Shown piece after piece: positions 61,040 through 64,000 of a stretch of DNA of 64,000 nt. A program made the translations under genes and the position numbers. The DNA is from Acidaminobacter sp. JC074 (lineage in GTDB: Bacteria > Bacillota > Clostridia > Peptostreptococcales > Acidaminobacteraceae): assembly GCF_022496765.1 (NCBI RefSeq), contig NZ_VANV01000001.1, positions 186,001 through 250,000 of the forward strand. Direction: 5' to 3'. Under the pieces are notes generated by a model. That model was not told the origin of the DNA. It saw nothing but the letters and a program-made list of their open reading frames with translations, and did no database searches. Position 1 is the first letter of the stretch, and every line of letters begins with the position of its first letter.

Positions 61040-62572
61040 TTATTTACATAGTATTTGTGGAAAGTTATCAAAATTTTTTACAATCCTTTTATAGTTACTC
61101 ATTTGATACAACTGATTGCATTTACTAAAAAGTAAGTTCAGTTCCAAATGATTCATGTTTTTACTAAACCGAATAACGGAAAAATCATCTCTTGAAACAT
61201 CAATAGTTGAAATAATTAAGTCGCAATCAGTTATATCTTTAAGTTCAAAAGTTTCATCTACGATTTTAATGAAGTTAATATACTTATCTAGTTTTGTTTT
61301 TATATATATCAACTCAATTTCGTTACAATCATGAAGTAAAACGGTCTTAAGTTGGCGCTTGTTTTTTTCAAACACATTCGATATTGAAAATATCAAATTA
61401 CATAATAATTGTTCAGTCATCCTGATAGAGTAATATTCATTACTCAATTCACATATTTTTTTTGCCATAACAGCAGATAATCCAAAGCTGGCTTCCAGTT
61501 TTCTATAATAGTCAATAACAATACTATAATAATGGTTATTTATTTGATAGTGAACCTCCTTAACTAAAAAGCCTATAGCCGTATCAGTTAACAAATTATA
61601 ATCTTCATCTGCCAGGTTCACAGTTCCCATGATATATTCTTTAATTTCTTTACTAAGTTTTCTTGAAATTTCAGTATGCTTTATTGGCATTTCACTTGAC
61701 TGAACTACCAATAGTGTATAAATATAAATAGCCTCCTGCTCAGAAAATGTAACCCCTGTATAAGAGGTAACCTCGTCCATAATGAGCTTAACAGTTTTTT
61801 TGTTATCAATCTGCTTAATCAACTCTTGTCTAGTTTGAGGAATAGTCACCTCATTTCCACTATTACTTCTTTGTATTGAAATTGAAAAGATTTCTATTAA
61901 CCAATTAAGTTCATGCAAAGAAAAATCTAATCCACACTCTTCTTTAATTCTCAATATAAGGTTTTTTATAAATCTTTTATCACTCTGCTTGATAATTTGA
62001 TTAATGTACTCACTAAATTTAAATCTATCGTCGTAGCTATCTTCTTGATCAAATAGGTCATTGCATAAATCCAAACACTTTGTTAGTAACAACCTTTTTC
62101 TCTTTTCACCAGCTTGTAACTGTAGTCCTTCACTTCTAGTGTTGATAATTTCTGAATCATACGACTCTAAGAATCCATTAATTTCTTTTATTCCTTTATA
62201 TATCGAAGGGCGTGATAAGAAAAATATCTCGGAAAGTTCAGTAATAGTTAATTTATTTTCAGGTTCTAAGATTAGTATAAACAGTAATATTAACATGCGT
62301 TCTTTATCAGTTGATTGACTAAAATGAGACTGTTCGTATAGTTTTGACAACTTACTTTTAACTTCACTATTCTCATCGATTAAGTAACCTTTCCCCTTCT
62401 TCCTAATGAAGGAAATCTTATGCTCTTGACAAATAGCTTCTACATAGTCCATGTTAGTTTTAATGGTTCTAACAGAGCATTTAAGTTCTTGAGCAAGTTC
62501 CTTTGACGTTATATAACTATCACTACTTAAAAGTCTATTTAATAAATTAATTTTAATCATATGTGTTCTCAT
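61040..62572 (-). CDS. PRD-domain transcriptional regulator of the PTS operon
   Basis: 510 residues. The first 70 form a DNA-binding winged helix (YITSKELAQELKCSVRTIKT), not the RNA-binding CAT domain of antiterminators. A second helix-turn-helix lies near 110-135 (TITELSEIFFLSRPSIYKGI). Two PTS regulation domains follow (about 185-290 and 300-400). The usual phosphorylated His positions of PRD1 appear substituted (LIEIFSISIQR, YIYTLLVV). The end resembles a Gat-type EIIB without the cysteine. It probably controls the PTS operon, which begins 105 bases further on. Confidence 0.82.
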   Translation of the reverse strand: MRTHMIKINLLNRLLSSDSYITSKELAQELKCSVRTIKTNMDYVEAICQEHKISFIRKKGKGYLIDENSEVKSKLSKLYEQSHFSQSTDKERMLILLFILILEPENKLTITELSEIFFLSRPSIYKGIKEINGFLESYDSEIINTRSEGLQLQAGEKRKRLLLTKCLDLCNDLFDQEDSYDDRFKFSEYINQIIKQSDKRFIKNLILRIKEECGLDFSLHELNWLIEIFSISIQRSNSGNEVTIPQTRQELIKQIDNKKTVKLIMDEVTSYTGVTFSEQEAIYIYTLLVVQSSEMPIKHTEISRKLSKEIKEYIMGTVNLADEDYNLLTDTAIGFLVKEVHYQINNHYYSIVIDYYRKLEASFGLSAVMAKKICELSNEYYSIRMTEQLLCNLIFSISNVFEKNKRQLKTVLLHDCNEIELIYIKTKLDKYINFIKIVDETFELKDITDCDLIISTIDVSRDDFSVIRFSKNMNHLELNLLFSKCNQLYQMSNYKRIVKNFDNFPQILCK

Positions 62573-62631
62573 TTCCTTTTAACAAACTAGTCTAACATTC
62601 TAACTTAAAAATACACTAAATTGAAAGGTTA

Positions 62632-62637
62632 TGTCAA
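62632..62637 (-). promoter_or_regulatory. Possible -35 of the PRD regulator gene
   Basis: TTGACA with a weak TATTTT 18 bases later. The rest of the gene-free stretch 62573-62871 holds only this and the terminator at 62722-62754. Confidence 0.4.
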
Positions 62638-62721
62638 AAAAATATTCCATAAACTCTTAATTCTAATTCTGTATGTTTAAATGCTTTCATCATACTCTTT
62701 ACAGTTCTATTCTTACCTCAT

Positions 62722-62754
62722 AAAAAGAACTCCAATATTTGCCCTGAAGTTCTT
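62722..62754 (-). terminator. Terminator of the nucleotidyltransferase gene
   Basis: AAGAACT/AGTTCTT with a 16-base loop, then TTTTA on the minus strand. Confidence 0.65.
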
Positions 62755-62871
62755 GATACTCTATGTTATTTACTTAGTTGACCATACCACCATTTAACGA
62801 CCTCACCCTTACCAAAATATGCAAGTCATTAATAGATAATCAACATCTTATACTTTCATGAAAGACTTATA

Positions 62872-63879
62872 TTATATGCCTAATTTCTTTTTAAAATCAT
62901 CTAAATCTTCATATCTCTCAACAGTGACATCCATCTCTTTTAGAACAAAACATAATGTTTGTTCATGAATTTTAGTTGATTCTTTGATACGTTTGTAGTT
63001 TTTTCTTCTCACTTCAGCACTTAAATCAGGAAATGGATAAGCTGAATATTTTTCGCCTAAGAAGTATCTAACTTCATGACAAACGTTCGATAGGGTAAAG
63101 AAAATAGTTAAGTAATCTTCTATATCACAAGCATGATAAATCTTGTTGTAAGATGATTTCAGTTCTTCATAGAAGCCTTTCAAATCCTGCACTTCATGAC
63201 TTTTATTTCTCAACTTTTCCACATCTGTAATAAGCTGTTTTAACTCATTATGATGAACCATATAAGACTGAGATGCAATGTTATAGACCCTATCATAAAA
63301 GTCTTTAGGTATCAGTTTAAAGCCTTGAATTTCTCTTCTTAAATCATTAACAGATTTCTTGATATAAGTCTTGTTCAAATATGCTACTGCTTGTATTAAG
63401 TGGCTTAAAATATCTGCCGTTAAATCCACATGATCTTCATACATGTCAAAGTATTTAGCCTTACATAAATTCAAGTGCCGATTAATAGCTTGTTCTAAAT
63501 CATATGCGTCTAACTGATTAGATCTTTTTTCTAGATTTAAGTATTTATTTCTGACAGATTCATCCCTTGCATATACCAGCTGACCTCTTCCAATAAGAGA
63601 TAATAAATCTTCTTTAAGACAAACAAATCTCTCCAGTCTATCCCAAGTAATTGGCCAGAAATCATAGCCTATCTCATCATAAATAAACTGGACAGACATT
63701 TCAAAGGCAGACTCGTTATTGGGGATAAAAAAGAAATCCAAATCTGATAAGTCATGGGCTCTATCAGTCACATATGACCCATAAACAATGACAGCATCAA
63801 TGGTATCAGGATAGTCTCTTTTTACTTTTTCAATTAGTGTATCTAATATTATTTTTTTATCTTTTGGTATCTTCATCAT
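62872..63879 (-). CDS. Nucleotidyltransferase-domain protein
   Basis: 335 residues. The N-terminal domain has IVYGSYVTDRAHDLSDLDFF, the GSx(n)DxD metal site of the DNA polymerase beta superfamily. The remaining 200 residues are helical (NRHLNLCKAKYFDMYED), a layout resembling streptomycin- or lincosamide-modifying nucleotidyltransferases and similar proteins. It may modify an antibiotic or a small molecule; no substrate is evident. The first two codons are both ATG, and the second has slightly better spacing from AAGGAG. The region after it, 63880-64000, holds nothing I recognise. Confidence 0.8.
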   Translation of the reverse strand: MMKIPKDKKIILDTLIEKVKRDYPDTIDAVIVYGSYVTDRAHDLSDLDFFFIPNNESAFEMSVQFIYDEIGYDFWPITWDRLERFVCLKEDLLSLIGRGQLVYARDESVRNKYLNLEKRSNQLDAYDLEQAINRHLNLCKAKYFDMYEDHVDLTADILSHLIQAVAYLNKTYIKKSVNDLRREIQGFKLIPKDFYDRVYNIASQSYMVHHNELKQLITDVEKLRNKSHEVQDLKGFYEELKSSYNKIYHACDIEDYLTIFFTLSNVCHEVRYFLGEKYSAYPFPDLSAEVRRKNYKRIKESTKIHEQTLCFVLKEMDVTVERYEDLDDFKKKLGI

Positions 63880-64000
63880 TTCACTCCTTATTTATATTAT
63901 AAAGACAGATAGGTCCTGTAAAAAGTGACTGAATAAGTTAATTCATTTACGACTTATTTGGTGGTATATAAAATTTATTTATCCCCTCTTTCAAGTATAT

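Overview
The window comes from a low-GC Gram-positive bacterium (Bacillota type), most likely a strict or facultative anaerobe. Pointers to this are AAGGAGG-type ribosome binding sites before almost every gene, an S-layer-homology exported protein, a low-GC PTS, and a selenocysteine-containing Stickland-type reductase. UGA is used both as an ordinary stop and, in two genes, as an in-frame selenocysteine codon, so this is not the UGA=Trp mycoplasma code. I cannot name the genus. Nearly all genes lie on the minus strand. I recognised no rRNA, tRNA, CRISPR array or intact insertion sequence.

Layout. 1-5.3 kb: a DUF1576 membrane protein cut by the window edge, a diguanylate cyclase, a cupin, an inositol-monophosphatase-like enzyme and a TPR protein. 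5.3-11.6 kb: a four-gene oligopeptide-type ABC importer operon in which both permeases are fused to large, degenerate M28-peptidase-like extracellular domains and no separate binding protein is encoded. 11.6-13.6 kb: a run of RNA-type hairpins, a Schlafen/AlbA-type regulator with strong palindromes at its promoter, and a 17-residue scar of a tyrosine integrase. 13.6-18 kb: an MFS exporter with its own regulator, a PadR/membrane-protein pair with twin operators, and a Nudix hydrolase. 18-23.6 kb: a betaine reductase locus (grdI, grdH-Sec, grdA-Sec, BCCT transporter) with a divergent TetR regulator. 23.7-28.9 kb: an SLH protein with two peptidase-like repeats that lack the catalytic His, and a double-binding-domain diguanylate cyclase. 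29-33.2 kb: GNATs, a ferredoxin-like DUF362 protein, an ArsR/fused MntA-HepT operon, and an ECF-type S component.

33.2-40.4 kb: a second trimethylammonium locus. It holds a BCCT transporter, a histidine-ammonia-lyase-fold enzyme without the MIO triad (ergothionase-like), the Mo-cofactor cytidylyltransferase mocA, a large SARP/AAA/TPR regulator and a ModE-like HTH protein. 40.6-43.6 kb: two short-chain dehydrogenases, a TetR regulator and a TerB-like protein. 43.7-47.2 kb: a three-subunit xanthine-dehydrogenase-family molybdenum hydroxylase. 47.4-52.1 kb: small lipoproteins, YciI-like proteins, a tandem GNAT and a small pyrophosphatase-like protein. 52.3-62.6 kb: a self-contained sugar PTS operon carrying its own EI, HPr, EIIA and EIIBC plus a split transketolase, a ribulose-phosphate-epimerase-like enzyme, an iron alcohol dehydrogenase and a PRD regulator. 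The window ends with a nucleotidyltransferase.

Taken together, the cell appears to live on small organic substrates. It imports betaine and probably another trimethylammonium compound (ergothioneine is the best guess). It would reduce the first with selenoenzymes and cleave the second to release trimethylamine, and it has a molybdenum hydroxylase nearby. The strongest candidates for undescribed biology are the peptidase-fused, binding-protein-less ABC importer and the tandem pseudo-peptidase SLH protein.
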